IMG/VR virus record: IMGVR_UViG_3300025087_000225
Coordinates: 1 to 33,442 of that record
Reading direction: 5' to 3' (one strand)
Length of the DNA: 33,442 nucleotides
Origin: a virus
The position numbers and the translations under genes were made by a program. Position 1 is the stretch's first letter, and the number at the start of each line of letters is the position of its first letter. A model generated the notes under the pieces. It saw nothing but the letters and a program-made list of their open reading frames with translations. It did not search any database and was not told the origin of the DNA. Positions 1 to 9,476 of this stretch are shown here, piece by piece.

Positions 1-2
1 CT

Positions 3-1241
3 GTCGGCACCGGCTCGCAAGGAAATAATGGAGGTCTCGGAAGCACGGGCGAGTCGCAAGGTGGTGGAGGTGGAGGTGGAGCATCCGCGGTCGGTGTTGA
101 TGCTGTCGGTGCCGATGGCGGCGGCGGCGGCGCGGGTGGCGCAGGTACATCAAATTCAATCACTGGCTCTGCGGTTACTTACGCAGGCGGCGGCGGCGGT
201 AACTACTACCAAGGTACCGGCACCTTTACTGTCGGAGCGGGGGGGGCGGGTGGAGGAGGTTCGGGAACATACAGTGGAATAGGCGTTAACGGAACTGCCA
301 ACACAGGAGGCGGCGGTGGCGGAGGAGGAACTACAGGAACAGGTCAAGGTGGTGGAAATGGTGGATCTGGTGTTGTAATCGTCGCCTACACCACGGCAGA
401 TTTTACCCACACGGGAGGAGATGCAACAGGGACGAATGGCTCCGAGACGTGGGTGCAGTTTAATGCGAGTGGGACGCTTACCCTTACCGCACCTACGACG
501 ACCTCTTCTTCCACTACAACATCCTCGTCTTCGACTACCTCTAGTACAACGTCCACCACATCAAGTACCACCTCCACCACCACTTCTACCACGTCGACCA
601 GTACGTCTACTTCTACAAGTACAACCACTTCCAGTACAACCTCAACAACCTCCTCAACCACCAGCACAAGTTCATCCACGACCACAAGCAACACTTCGTC
701 ATCAAGCACATCCACCTCAACAACAACCTCGACCACCACTTCTACGTCTTCAACAACATCGACAACAACCACCAGTAATACCTCCTCTTCTTCGACATCC
801 ACCTCTACCACCACTTCGTCAACTACCTCCACAACCAGCACAACAAGCTCCACAACATCTACATCGACCTCCACCACCAGCACCAGTAGCTCTACTACCA
901 CATCTTCGACAAGTTCCACCACCACCTCCACGTCGAGCACCTCTACCAGCACATCATCGACTACCACCTCCTCGTCTTCGACCTCGACCTCAACAACAAC
1001 ATCTTCATCAAGTACCTCGTCGTCTTCTTCCTCTACCTCGACTTCGACCACCACAACCTCGACATCGAGCACCTCAACCTCAACCTCGAGTTCGACCAGC
1101 ACCACGTCCTCGTCTTCAACCACCACCCAATTCCCGTTCTTGGTGCCGGAACTTGAAATAAAAGCGGTTGTTCCCATTCTCCAAGTCAGCCCCTATACCC
1201 CGTACCTTGAAGTACGGCGCACATATAAAGCCCCTAACTAA
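3..1241 (+). CDS. Tail-associated surface protein, 5' end missing (Gly-rich then Ser/Thr-rich)
   Basis: The frame is open from base 3 to the stop at 1239-1241, so the N-terminus lies outside the window. Three parts are visible. First, about 120 residues of Gly-rich repeats close with GGSGVVIVAY, the usual end of Gly-rich domains in phage tail and fibre proteins. Next comes a short bridge (LTLTAP). Then follows a tract of 211 residues that are Ser or Thr except for two Asn, and a roughly 37-residue tail ending RRTYKAPN. It sits directly upstream of the adaptor and nozzle genes, so a fibre, appendage or decoration role is inferred. The Ser/Thr part could be an extended stalk or a target for O-glycosylation. 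The specific function is unknown. Confidence 0.8.
   Translation, partial: VGTGSQGNNGGLGSTGESQGGGGGGGASAVGVDAVGADGGGGGAGGAGTSNSITGSAVTYAGGGGGNYYQGTGTFTVGAGGAGGGGSGTYSGIGVNGTANTGGGGGGGGTTGTGQGGGNGGSGVVIVAYTTADFTHTGGDATGTNGSETWVQFNASGTLTLTAPTTTSSSTTTSSSSTTSSTTSTTSSTTSTTTSTTSTSTSTSTSTTTSSTTSTTSSTTSTSSSTTTSNTSSSSTSTSTTTSTTTSTSSTTSTTTTSNTSSSSTSTSTTTSSTTSTTSTTSSTTSTSTSTTSTSSSTTTSSTSSTTTSTSSTSTSTSSTTTSSSSTSTSTTTSSSSTSSSSSSTSTSTTTTSTSSTSTSTSSSTSTTSSSSTTTQFPFLVPELEIKAVVPILQVSPYTPYLEVRRTYKAPN
495..1127 (+). repeat. Ser/Thr low-complexity coding tract, 211 residues
   Basis: Every codon is Ser or Thr apart from two Asn codons. ACN, TCN and AGY codons are mixed freely, so this is not a simple DNA microsatellite. 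An 18-residue unit beginning TTTSNTSSSS occurs twice, which points to internal duplication. The antisense strand is also open, but only as a by-product of the composition. Confidence 0.9.
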
Positions 1242-1242
1242 G

Positions 1243-1251
1243 TGATATAAT
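1243..1251 (+). promoter_or_regulatory. Extended -10 promoter (TGATATAAT), leaderless start of next gene
   Basis: TGA-TATAAT lies 7 bases upstream of the ATG at 1259, so the predicted transcript starts at or next to the start codon. No convincing -35 box or Shine-Dalgarno is visible. Confidence 0.6.
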
Positions 1252-1258
1252 TAAGCAA

Positions 1259-2671
1259 ATGATACTGAAAGCCTACAACCGCACACTCACCGAAGACCGA
1301 GAGCGAACGTTCTTGACGGCCGCTTCCGCCGCCGCCGCAACCACCCTTACGGTTATTGCCGTAGACACAAACTCTTGGGCTGACAACGACTATATAATTG
1401 TGGGCGAAATAGGCTCCCCCACAGCAGAGGTGTTACAGCTACAAGGTGCGGTATCAGACGGCACATCCATCACCGTGGATAACAACGGTGCAGGCGGGGC
1501 GCGATTTGCCCACTCTATAGGAGAGCCTGTCTATCGGATTGACTTTAACCGGGTTGAATTCAACCGAAACTCCACCAATACAATTTCGGGAGTAACTGTC
1601 CTGACTACCATAGAAATCCAACCGGACGACGAATTTACCCGGTACGAGGACACGGGCAGTTCTACTGGTTTCGGGTTTGTGCGGTTTAATAACCAAACCT
1701 CTAGTGTGTACTCTTCCTACTCTGATGGGGTGAACTACGAATCATCGGGCGATGGGTCTTCCTACGACCCCCGCACGCTCTGGAGGATGCGCCAACGTGT
1801 CCGCAACCACCTCGACGAAGATCGCCCAAACTCAAAACTCTCCGATGACGCAATCAGAGATGCAATAAACGACCGGCAACGGGACGTGGCGCACCGCCGT
1901 CTATGGAGCTTCTACGAGGGCGAGCGGTCATTCTCTGCCGTTGCTAACCAGCTTGCCTACGACATTCCTGCTACTGCTCAAAAGGTATACAACGCCCAGT
2001 TCCGCACCCAGCCGCTTTCCTCAATGAACTACGACACGTGGAAATTGGTGAGTTGGGACAACAACTCCTCGGTGGCCGTACCGACCAATGTGTGTATTTG
2101 GGACAGGCAGATACTTCTGTACCCCCGGCCGTCTACGGCGGCGGCTACCACCACACTGGGGGTAGCAATTACCACCACCACAGCCACGAGCATCACTGTT
2201 GCCGCCTCGTCAGGTTTTAGGAGGGGCGACTACTTCCGTTTCATTATCGACTCCGAAGTTATTTACGCAACCGCCTCTACCTCCACCACCTTTACAGGGT
2301 GTCTGCGGGGACAGGAGGGAACGACCGCCGCAACCCACTCCAACGGAGCAACGGTCACCGAAAGGGACATTGTGTATACCGTGCACGAAGAACCGACCGA
2401 CCTTTTTGACACCCAAGACCGCACCAATATCCCCGAAGCTGATGTGCTTACTTTTGGCGCGGCGGCCGACCTTGCACCGCTTGTAGAGAAAAAGGACATG
2501 GTTTCCTTTTTTGAAGGAAAGTTCGACAAAAAACTCAAAGACCTTGAGAGTAAGTACGCCATAAAGTTCACCTCAAAATTCAACCGCATAAAAAGCGCAG
2601 ACGAAAAGCTGTCGGACGATATGGTGTGGAAGAATCCGAATTTGTACCCAAGAAACTTACAAGGAAGTTAA
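1259..2671 (+). CDS. Head-tail adaptor / tail tube-like structural protein
   Basis: This 470-residue protein follows the Gly-rich tail protein and precedes the nozzle-like protein. A central helical part (about residues 168-255: RTLWRMRQRVRNHL, DDAIRDAINDRQRDV) resembles the helical core of podovirus head-tail adaptors. It is flanked by two beta-type domains (about 28-93 and 309-369) of the same kind, with Thr-Ile-Val strand, glutamate-centred turn and H-x-x-G-x-x-V ending. The C-terminus is basic and probably helical. The role is inferred from gene order and these patterns. A tail tubular protein A-like function is the best guess. The ATG is preceded by an extended -10 and no Shine-Dalgarno. 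Confidence 0.6.
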   Translation: MILKAYNRTLTEDRERTFLTAASAAAATTLTVIAVDTNSWADNDYIIVGEIGSPTAEVLQLQGAVSDGTSITVDNNGAGGARFAHSIGEPVYRIDFNRVEFNRNSTNTISGVTVLTTIEIQPDDEFTRYEDTGSSTGFGFVRFNNQTSSVYSSYSDGVNYESSGDGSSYDPRTLWRMRQRVRNHLDEDRPNSKLSDDAIRDAINDRQRDVAHRRLWSFYEGERSFSAVANQLAYDIPATAQKVYNAQFRTQPLSSMNYDTWKLVSWDNNSSVAVPTNVCIWDRQILLYPRPSTAAATTTLGVAITTTTATSITVAASSGFRRGDYFRFIIDSEVIYATASTSTTFTGCLRGQEGTTAATHSNGATVTERDIVYTVHEEPTDLFDTQDRTNIPEADVLTFGAAADLAPLVEKKDMVSFFEGKFDKKLKDLESKYAIKFTSKFNRIKSADEKLSDDMVWKNPNLYPRNLQGS

Positions 2672-2689
2672 TTTTTGTTGTCAACTAAT

Positions 2690-4411
2690 ATGGCGAATAT
2701 ACAAAGCTACCCAGTCCTTAACTTCTCCGGCGGCGTAAGGCGTGATAAGTCGTCTTTGGAGATGGACAGAACGGAGCTTTTGGATGCACGAAATGTAGAA
2801 ATTGACGAACAGGGACGAATAAAAATCCGCCGGGGTTCTTTCCAGTTAGGACAGACCTTGGCTAATACCATTGAAAACTCATTTGTGTGGGAACGGGTGG
2901 TGGGGGGTTCTACCCCCCTAAATTCCATTTACCAAAATGACTCTGCGGGGAATATGCACATTCTTCGCACCGCCCGACTAACCACCGCTTTAACGACTGC
3001 CAGTGCAACCATTGTTGCAACTTCCAACTCAGACTTCTCTGCTTCAGGAACTGTGGAAATAGAGGGTGATTTAATTACCTATTCTGCATTGGTTGGTGGT
3101 ACTGATTTTACCGTCTCGGGGTCTTCAATAACCGTTGCACACGCGGCAGGAGCTTCCGTAAACCAATGGGTTGCCCTTACGGGCGAACCATCTACAGACA
3201 CCCGTGGTGTATCTTATACTGTTGTTGGAAACATAATGATTTTTGGAGGTGTAAATCTCGGGTATATAGATAACGACGACGGCACAACCATCAGTGCGGT
3301 AGGTAGTGAGCCTTCCATACTGAACTTAGTTACCTATCGAGACAGAGCATACGGTTCCGGCAGTGGAGGAGTGTCTTTAGGAGACCCCCGCAGAGTGTAT
3401 TTTTCAAATCGCGGAGACGGGACAACGTGGACAACGGTAAGTGATTTCTTCGATGTGAACGACACTACAGGTAGTGGTATTACGGCTCTTAAGGTTCTAA
3501 GTGACCGCCTCTTAATTTTCAAAACTAACGCCACCTTTACCTATGACGAAGTGGAACTCAAGCAAAGACTTACTGGAATAGGAGCGTGGAATCACAAGAC
3601 TCCAGTGGAAATTGACGGATTGGTTTACACCTTCTGCCCCAGAGGAATCTTTCAAACAAATGGAAGTTCTGCGAAACCAATAGGAGAACTAGTCAGACAA
3701 TACTGGGAAAACTTCCAACCAGAAGTAGATGCTTCAACCGAACGAGTTGTCACCAACACTTTTGGAGCCAAGTTTAAGCACTACTACTTGGTGTATATAC
3801 ACAACGTAACTGACCCGAACACCACTAATGACGTGGTGCTCTGTTACAACACGAAAAATGGGGCGTGGTCAGTGTGGCCGGGCTATACTAACATCCGGCA
3901 TTTCCTTGGAACTGACAAATACCGTTTTGGTGACCGTCCACTCCAATTCCGTCCCGCACTTTTCATGGGCGACACGGGGGGAAAATACTTCCGTTGTTTT
4001 GAAACACGGTATGTGGACCGCCAATCAACTCCGGTAAATCAAGGAGTTGACGTGTTTACCGACCTCGTTTCTAACACAGCACTTTCTGGTGGAACGCCAG
4101 TATCGGCAACAATAGAAACTCCGCTCTACGACATGGGTCAGCCGTCGTTGTTCAAAAAACCTAAGCGTCTGCGGGTATACGCCGAGAGGGGTATGTGGAG
4201 TTTTGAATATCGGGTAGAAAACGAAGACCAGATAACCCAATATAAACCGCTTGGCGTGGTGACTAAATCGAACCAATCCCTCGACCTGCCGAAAGAGTGC
4301 GCGGGCTACCGGGTAGGATTAAGAATATCGGCCGTGAACACTTCGTCCCAGTCCATATTAAACGGCTTTGTGTTCGAGGATATAAACGTAGACCAACGTG
4401 CCAACAAATAA
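2690..4411 (+). CDS. Tail nozzle / beta-propeller-like tail protein
   Basis: The product is 573 residues from the ATG at 2690. A TTG start at 2675 would add five residues and has AAGGAAG seven bases upstream, so the start is uncertain. The N-terminus (NFSGGVRRDKSSLEM, then LLDARNVEIDEQGRIKIRRG) is the hallmark opening of podovirus nozzle and DNA-stabilisation proteins, in which a propeller-like chain closes the tail tube. A beta insertion (about residues 104-160) matches domains in the upstream protein. The middle (YRDRAYGSG, RRVYFSN) fits repeated propeller blades. The downstream gene overlaps its last 14 bases. T7 gp12-like or P22 gp10-like function is inferred, not proven. Confidence 0.65.
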   Translation: MANIQSYPVLNFSGGVRRDKSSLEMDRTELLDARNVEIDEQGRIKIRRGSFQLGQTLANTIENSFVWERVVGGSTPLNSIYQNDSAGNMHILRTARLTTALTTASATIVATSNSDFSASGTVEIEGDLITYSALVGGTDFTVSGSSITVAHAAGASVNQWVALTGEPSTDTRGVSYTVVGNIMIFGGVNLGYIDNDDGTTISAVGSEPSILNLVTYRDRAYGSGSGGVSLGDPRRVYFSNRGDGTTWTTVSDFFDVNDTTGSGITALKVLSDRLLIFKTNATFTYDEVELKQRLTGIGAWNHKTPVEIDGLVYTFCPRGIFQTNGSSAKPIGELVRQYWENFQPEVDASTERVVTNTFGAKFKHYYLVYIHNVTDPNTTNDVVLCYNTKNGAWSVWPGYTNIRHFLGTDKYRFGDRPLQFRPALFMGDTGGKYFRCFETRYVDRQSTPVNQGVDVFTDLVSNTALSGGTPVSATIETPLYDMGQPSLFKKPKRLRVYAERGMWSFEYRVENEDQITQYKPLGVVTKSNQSLDLPKECAGYRVGLRISAVNTSSQSILNGFVFEDINVDQRANK

Positions 4412-5027
4412 CAAACAACCAGAGGAAAAGTCCGAACCAGGTCGGCAACAAGACGCTGATGAAGTTCTTACCTTTCAAGACCTTATCCCCGTAGAAATTG
4501 CGACAGTGGGGCGGTCAATAAAGTTGAGGGACGACTTTGTGCTTTCCGGGGCGGTGGCATCTGACTCCACCGTAGTAACCGTGACTGCGGCCGGAAGCGC
4601 GGGAGCACAGACCGACTTCAAATCTTTTAGGTTCTTCCCCAATGAGTGGCATATGGGTATGGTGGTGCGAATTACCGCTACGGGGGTGATAACTGACGAC
4701 GGTACGAGGACTTGCGCCATACGGATAGGGTCTGGTTTAGCTCCCACAACCGAATGGAACTCCATGACCTCTACGGCTGCCACGGTAACCAACGCTCCGT
4801 GGCATCTGGTATGGATAGGAATAGTAACGACGATAGGAAGTTCAGGGACTCTGGAAGCCCAAATGATAGGAGACATAAATCGAATAAACAAAGACGACCC
4901 CAACACCGCGGCGGTGGCTTTGGCCACCAACACGGCAATCACCGTAGCCCTGACAGCCGACTGGGATGGGACAGACGCGGGGAACTCTATCTCAATTTGT
5001 CAGTTTTTAATCGAAATTCTCCGTTAG
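4398..5027 (+). CDS. Small beta-rich virion protein, unknown role
   Basis: This is a 209-residue protein starting at GTG and overlapping the end of the nozzle gene by 14 bases, which suggests translational coupling. The first 25 residues are polar and probably disordered. The rest alternates Val, Thr and Gly in short strands (STVVTVTAAG, MGMVVRITATG), typical of a compact beta-sandwich in fibre, decoration or head-fibre proteins. No catalytic motif is seen. Position among tail genes supports a structural role. Receptor binding is possible but unsupported. Confidence 0.6.
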   Translation: MPTNNKQPEEKSEPGRQQDADEVLTFQDLIPVEIATVGRSIKLRDDFVLSGAVASDSTVVTVTAAGSAGAQTDFKSFRFFPNEWHMGMVVRITATGVITDDGTRTCAIRIGSGLAPTTEWNSMTSTAATVTNAPWHLVWIGIVTTIGSSGTLEAQMIGDINRINKDDPNTAAVALATNTAITVALTADWDGTDAGNSISICQFLIEILR

Positions 5028-5031
5028 GTTG

Positions 5032-5037
5032 TATAAT
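5032..5037 (+). promoter_or_regulatory. TATAAT promoter, leaderless start of next gene
   Basis: TATAAT lies exactly 7 bases before the ATG at 5045, the same spacing as at 1246-1259, and the bases between also match (both contain TAAGCAA). The -35 is poor. TG sits directly before the hexamer, without the usual one-base gap. Confidence 0.55.
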
Positions 5038-5044
5038 ATAAGCA

Positions 5045-6361
5045 ATGGCAGAAATATCTCTAAATAGCACATCCTCAATAGTTGATTTTTTGAAGTCACA
5101 AAAAAAAGATTCTTCTTTCGGTGCGCGAAAAAGTCTCTACGAAACCTCTGGTCTAAAAGACCGGCTTGGCGATTATGTGGGTTCTGCCTCCCAGAACGTG
5201 GCTTTCTTGAAGAACCTCCAGACGCCGGCACAAACGGGAGAAATACCCAACACGACCGTTAATCCCAACGCTGCCCTACAGACCCCAGGAACACTCGGAG
5301 TAGCCCCTACAAGCCCCGTACAGCCCTCCAATACCCCTACCCCGACTCCTACACCAACCCCTACTATCGGTACGAGCGGTATTACAGCTTCTGCCATCGC
5401 AGGGTCTATTCCTCAAATGCCCTCGGCTGATGAGATACTGAACAACGTACTTAACTCCTCCGGCTTTTCCAACTTCAAACAACAGCAGAATCTTGCCGAT
5501 ACCATGGCGACCGGGACGGCGGAGTCCCAGAAACAAGCACTGGAAGTAAAAACCGCCGCAGATACCAAATCGTTCATCAACAACATGGGTAAAAGAGGTC
5601 TATTCTTTTCAGGCGAAACACAAGGAGGCATACAAGCTCTCGGAGAGAGCCTTCTCTCCTCCAAGTTAGACATCGACCGCAAACTTGCAGGCGACCTCCT
5701 TTCCAGCGACCTGAAAACGCAGGAACAAATAATCAAACAAGTAGGAGAGATTGTGAAAGATGCACAAGCGGGTCGTAAGGAAGCTCTTGCCGCACTTGAA
5801 AAGGTAGGACTTACAGTGATAGGCGACCAAGTGGTGCCTACATTGGCGGCACAAGCGGCTGAACGAGCAGATGCGGCCGCTGTACGGGCGGACGAGAACC
5901 AAAGATTGGCAATACAGAGGGAAGAGCGTCTGGCCCAGAGCACCGCGTTTAACCAAGAAGCGACAATGGCCCGAATAGAACTTTCTGAAGAAGCAGCAGC
6001 GAGGGCAGAGCGCACAATGCTTCGTGTCGAGGCAAATGCCGCCGGCGGTGGAACCGTTACTTCTGGTTCTCTCACCATCTCTAAAGACACAATAGGAAAA
6101 GCGGCCGAAGAACTCAACGCTCGTAGAGGAGCAGACGGGTGGACTGACCCCTACGCATATTTGGCAGCGTATCAACAGTGGACTCAACAGGGTGGGCTGC
6201 CTCAAGACTTTACCAAAAACTTTCCCCCAAAACTCTACGTCAACCCTGCGGCTACCAACATACCGGGGCTTCTGCCTGAGTTTCTCCAGAATAATCCCTC
6301 CAACAACGTGCTCATCTTTTCGCCTTCTGCTGTCCAAGGAGCGTTAGACGAAGGAGAATGA
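5045..6361 (+). CDS. Probable ejection / internal virion protein, smaller of a pair
   Basis: The product is 438 residues. The N-terminal region is polar, then comes a Pro-Thr linker (about 97-107, TP repeats). A long Ala/Glu/Gln/Lys-rich stretch (about 130-330) is predicted to form extended helix or coiled coil (AAQAAERADAAAVRADEN, EEAAARAERTMLRVEANAAG). The C-terminal part has DGWTDPYAYLAAYQQW. This architecture and the position between nozzle and lysis genes fit podovirus ejection proteins that leave the capsid with the DNA. No enzymatic motif was found. The 3' end carries AAGGAG, the ribosome site for the next gene. Confidence 0.55.
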   Translation: MAEISLNSTSSIVDFLKSQKKDSSFGARKSLYETSGLKDRLGDYVGSASQNVAFLKNLQTPAQTGEIPNTTVNPNAALQTPGTLGVAPTSPVQPSNTPTPTPTPTPTIGTSGITASAIAGSIPQMPSADEILNNVLNSSGFSNFKQQQNLADTMATGTAESQKQALEVKTAADTKSFINNMGKRGLFFSGETQGGIQALGESLLSSKLDIDRKLAGDLLSSDLKTQEQIIKQVGEIVKDAQAGRKEALAALEKVGLTVIGDQVVPTLAAQAAERADAAAVRADENQRLAIQREERLAQSTAFNQEATMARIELSEEAAARAERTMLRVEANAAGGGTVTSGSLTISKDTIGKAAEELNARRGADGWTDPYAYLAAYQQWTQQGGLPQDFTKNFPPKLYVNPAATNIPGLLPEFLQNNPSNNVLIFSPSAVQGALDEGE

Positions 6362-6362
6362 T

Positions 6363-9300
6363 ATGCCTGGACTTCAAGCATTTACCGACCTATTCAAAGG
6401 GCTGATACCTAAGAGTCAGACCCCTGCACAAAACACAAATTCCTTTGTTCAAGGTCAAGGGGCTTTAGCGCGACCACCTGTCCCAAATTTCTTTACCCCT
6501 ATTCCACAACCGAAGAAGAAAGAAGAACACCCCGTTGAACAACCAAATCCTATACCGCAATTCTTTGCCGACGTGCGAAAGACTCTATTTCCAACTTTTG
6601 ACGAACAGGTGCAAGCGGTTCAGGACGAACGTCGACAGTCACTACTCCCAGAGGTTTCGCGCAAACTCGCTTTTGAACGAGACAAGGAGATGGCGATATT
6701 TCGCTTACCACAAACAAACCCAACAACGGGCAAGTTGGAACTGACAGGGACAGCAGTGGACCCCTTTGCTATTGGCGCTGCAAGAAGGGTAGGTATACAG
6801 GGTTTGAAGGTTGGGGCTGAGGCACTTGGTGATGCCCTGAAGGGTTTGGTAGGAAAGTCATCAAAAGAAATAGAGAAGCAACTACCCAGGGTAGTTGAAG
6901 GAACTGCCGAGTCTATTAAGACTCTAGCAGGGAAACTCACCAAAGCGGTAGATACTGATGACGCCTCTAAGATTATTCAACGTGAGGTGGAGTTCTTCAG
7001 AAAGCCTCCAGTCTCTGCGGCAAAGAAATCAGCCGAGTCTGCCCTCGATGTCGCGGGTGGAGGTAAACCGCCCGTACCGAAAACGGCAGTTCCAAAAGGA
7101 GTAACCCCTGAACCTACCCCACCCAAGACCGTTGAGAGAGACTTTACCAAACAAGCAGAAAAAATCTCCCCTATCTCCAAAGCGGAAGCAGACGACATCA
7201 TAAACCGGCTCGACATTCTTGGCTTGGGCACTCGAACAGTTCGTACTCATGCGGAAGTAGAAGCAGCGGCGCAAGAACTGGGAACTAATGTTAAAACAAT
7301 ACTGCGTATCTCAAAAAACAAACCACTCTCCGACGTAGAAGGTAAGGCTCTAAAAAATACTATTCGTACATCAAATGCTTTTATTAAAGACGCACAGATA
7401 CAAATCTCCCGTGACCCCTCGAAAGCTGTAGAGCTTGAAGGAAAAATACAACAGGCAAGCAAACTAATTGACGACTCTCTCAAGGTTCTAGCCCCGGGCG
7501 TTACAGAAGTTGGTCGTGCTTTGAGTGCGTTACGTATGCAAGCGAACGAAACACTCGACCCCGCAGTCTGGTTTCTCAAAGCCCAACGGATGCTCGGCCC
7601 CAGAAACCTCACTGATGATATGCGAGGACAGATACAAAACCTCATCGATAATAAAGACCGTCTTGGTCTTTCACAATATGTGTCTATGCTCCGTACCGCA
7701 TCGTGGGCTGAGAAAGCGGCAACACTCTGGAAAGCTGGACTCCTCACGGCCTTTCGCACCCACGAGGCAAACGTCCTTGGCAACACAACGATGGCGACCC
7801 TTGGAACTGCCTCTAACGTGGTTTCGACAGGCTTTGATGTGCTTGCTTCGTTGTTTACCGGCAAGCGCACAATAACTTTCTCGGCGGCAACTGTAGCTGG
7901 AAAAGCAAAAGGGCTAGTTACTGGTTTCCAGAAGGCGGGACACTTTTTCAAAACAGGAACGTACTCATCGGAGATTATGTCCAAGTACGAAGTACGACAG
8001 GTTACTTTTGAAAATAAAATACTAAACGGATACACCAAGGCGGTCTTTCGCTCGCTCGGCGCGGAGGACATTGTCTTTAGGGAGATGGCAATGCGTGAGG
8101 CATTTGTTACCCAGGCAGAGGTTATAGCCAAGAACAAAGGACTTAGGGGGGTGGCGTATAAAACCCGCGTAAAAGAATTATTAGAGACCCCCACGAACGA
8201 GATGGTTATGAACGGCATTGAAGCTGCCGAGTACCAAACCTTTCAACAAGAAAGTAAACTCGCCGAACTTATTACGGGTGCAAAAGTGTCTCTACAGAAC
8301 ATGGATTCTCCTATCGCTAAATGGGGAGGAATTGTACTTGAGTTTATAGCCCCATTTGCCAGAACTCCCATAAACATTGCCAAGGCAATCGCGGACTACT
8401 CGCCTATCGGTTTTGTTAAAGCAATTCTCAAAGCAGTCCCCGCAAGAACCCGAAGTCAAAAAAGTTTTGTACAAGACATGGGACGCGCCGTAACAGGAAC
8501 CGGAATCATCACGCTCGGTGCATATCTGGCAGAGCAAGGAGTAATGACCGGCAACGCCCCCGCAGAAAAGAACGCCCGAGACATGTTCTACGCCGAGGGC
8601 AAGCAACCGAACTCAATCCTTATAGGACAACACTGGTTTAAACTTGCCAGAATCTCTCCTTTTGGAAACCTCATTTCTCTGGGGGCCGAGTTCCATGAGT
8701 TAAGTGCTGAGATGGAGGGGTCAGCCCTCGCCTCGGCGACTTTCTGGGGTGGTGCAAAGAATCTTTCTGAAATGACCTTCCTTCAAGGGGTATCGGGGTT
8801 GGTCAAGTCTCTTAATGACCCAGAAGCATACGCTGGCGATTATACAGAACGCGCATTGGGTTCTTTAATTCCAACCATAGTGGCGCACACCGCAAGAGCT
8901 ATAGACCCCCGCTTACGGGTCCCTGAAGGCATCCTGCAGTCCCTACAGAGCCGCACACCAGGACTATCTCAAGGTGTACCAGTCCGCAGGGATGTGTTCG
9001 GTAATCCTGTAGAGTCTCCGGGCGGAACGCTGGGAGTAATCAACCCCTTTGAACCAACCAAGGCGGTAGATAACCCCGTACTCAAGGCCGCCAAAGATGT
9101 AGGGGTGGACATTGGACTTCCCACCCCGACTATATCGGGCATACGATTGGACAACGCGGAATACTCTCTCTACCAAAAAGTACAAGGGAAGATTCTCGAG
9201 CAAAACCTGAAGGCACTTATCGACTCGGGTGGCTACCAACTTTTAACTGTACCCCAGAAAGAAAAGGAGTTTAAGAATACTATTACTGAAGTCCGGCAAA

Positions 9301-9476
9301 TGATAAACGACACAATTTTTCCTGCACTGATGATTCGGCGATATAATCTCCCGGAAGATACCAACCCCGCATACATACGTATCGCTCTTTCAGAGTTGTC
9401 TAAGAATGATAAGTTCAAACGAATGTCAACGGAAAAACAAGAGGTAACACTTAAAAAACTACTCCAAATCCCCTAA
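6363..9476 (+). CDS. Large internal virion / ejection protein
   Basis: This is the longest gene (1,037 residues). AAGGAG six bases before the ATG decides the start. The first 60 residues are Pro-rich. Residues about 260-450 are helical. Three hydrophobic or amphipathic blocks follow (about 456-500, 654-692 and 709-726) that could insert into or cross the host envelope. A conserved-looking block (about 735-770, ARDMFYAEGKQPNS then HWFKLARISPFGNL) is familiar from large uncharacterised phage virion proteins. No lysozyme or transglycosylase active-site pattern is seen. A role in forming the DNA ejection conduit is inferred from size, hydrophobic blocks and position. Confidence 0.55.
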   Translation: MPGLQAFTDLFKGLIPKSQTPAQNTNSFVQGQGALARPPVPNFFTPIPQPKKKEEHPVEQPNPIPQFFADVRKTLFPTFDEQVQAVQDERRQSLLPEVSRKLAFERDKEMAIFRLPQTNPTTGKLELTGTAVDPFAIGAARRVGIQGLKVGAEALGDALKGLVGKSSKEIEKQLPRVVEGTAESIKTLAGKLTKAVDTDDASKIIQREVEFFRKPPVSAAKKSAESALDVAGGGKPPVPKTAVPKGVTPEPTPPKTVERDFTKQAEKISPISKAEADDIINRLDILGLGTRTVRTHAEVEAAAQELGTNVKTILRISKNKPLSDVEGKALKNTIRTSNAFIKDAQIQISRDPSKAVELEGKIQQASKLIDDSLKVLAPGVTEVGRALSALRMQANETLDPAVWFLKAQRMLGPRNLTDDMRGQIQNLIDNKDRLGLSQYVSMLRTASWAEKAATLWKAGLLTAFRTHEANVLGNTTMATLGTASNVVSTGFDVLASLFTGKRTITFSAATVAGKAKGLVTGFQKAGHFFKTGTYSSEIMSKYEVRQVTFENKILNGYTKAVFRSLGAEDIVFREMAMREAFVTQAEVIAKNKGLRGVAYKTRVKELLETPTNEMVMNGIEAAEYQTFQQESKLAELITGAKVSLQNMDSPIAKWGGIVLEFIAPFARTPINIAKAIADYSPIGFVKAILKAVPARTRSQKSFVQDMGRAVTGTGIITLGAYLAEQGVMTGNAPAEKNARDMFYAEGKQPNSILIGQHWFKLARISPFGNLISLGAEFHELSAEMEGSALASATFWGGAKNLSEMTFLQGVSGLVKSLNDPEAYAGDYTERALGSLIPTIVAHTARAIDPRLRVPEGILQSLQSRTPGLSQGVPVRRDVFGNPVESPGGTLGVINPFEPTKAVDNPVLKAAKDVGVDIGLPTPTISGIRLDNAEYSLYQKVQGKILEQNLKALIDSGGYQLLTVPQKEKEFKNTITEVRQMINDTIFPALMIRRYNLPEDTNPAYIRIALSELSKNDKFKRMSTEKQEVTLKKLLQIP

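Noticed and set aside
386-1177. Long minus-strand frame opposite the Ser/Thr tract
   Set aside because: Its Val/Glu/Asp repeats are just the reverse complement of Ser/Thr codons. It has no start signal and the + frame continues a recognisable Gly-rich domain.
5413-6337. Two long minus-strand frames of over 220 codons
   Set aside because: They lie wholly inside the ejection-protein gene, have Ser/Arg/Ala composition from antisense Ala/Glu codons, and no promoter or ribosome site.
7247-8218. 323-codon minus-strand frame
   Set aside because: It is antisense to the large virion gene, with no motif or start signal. Composition reflects the sense strand.
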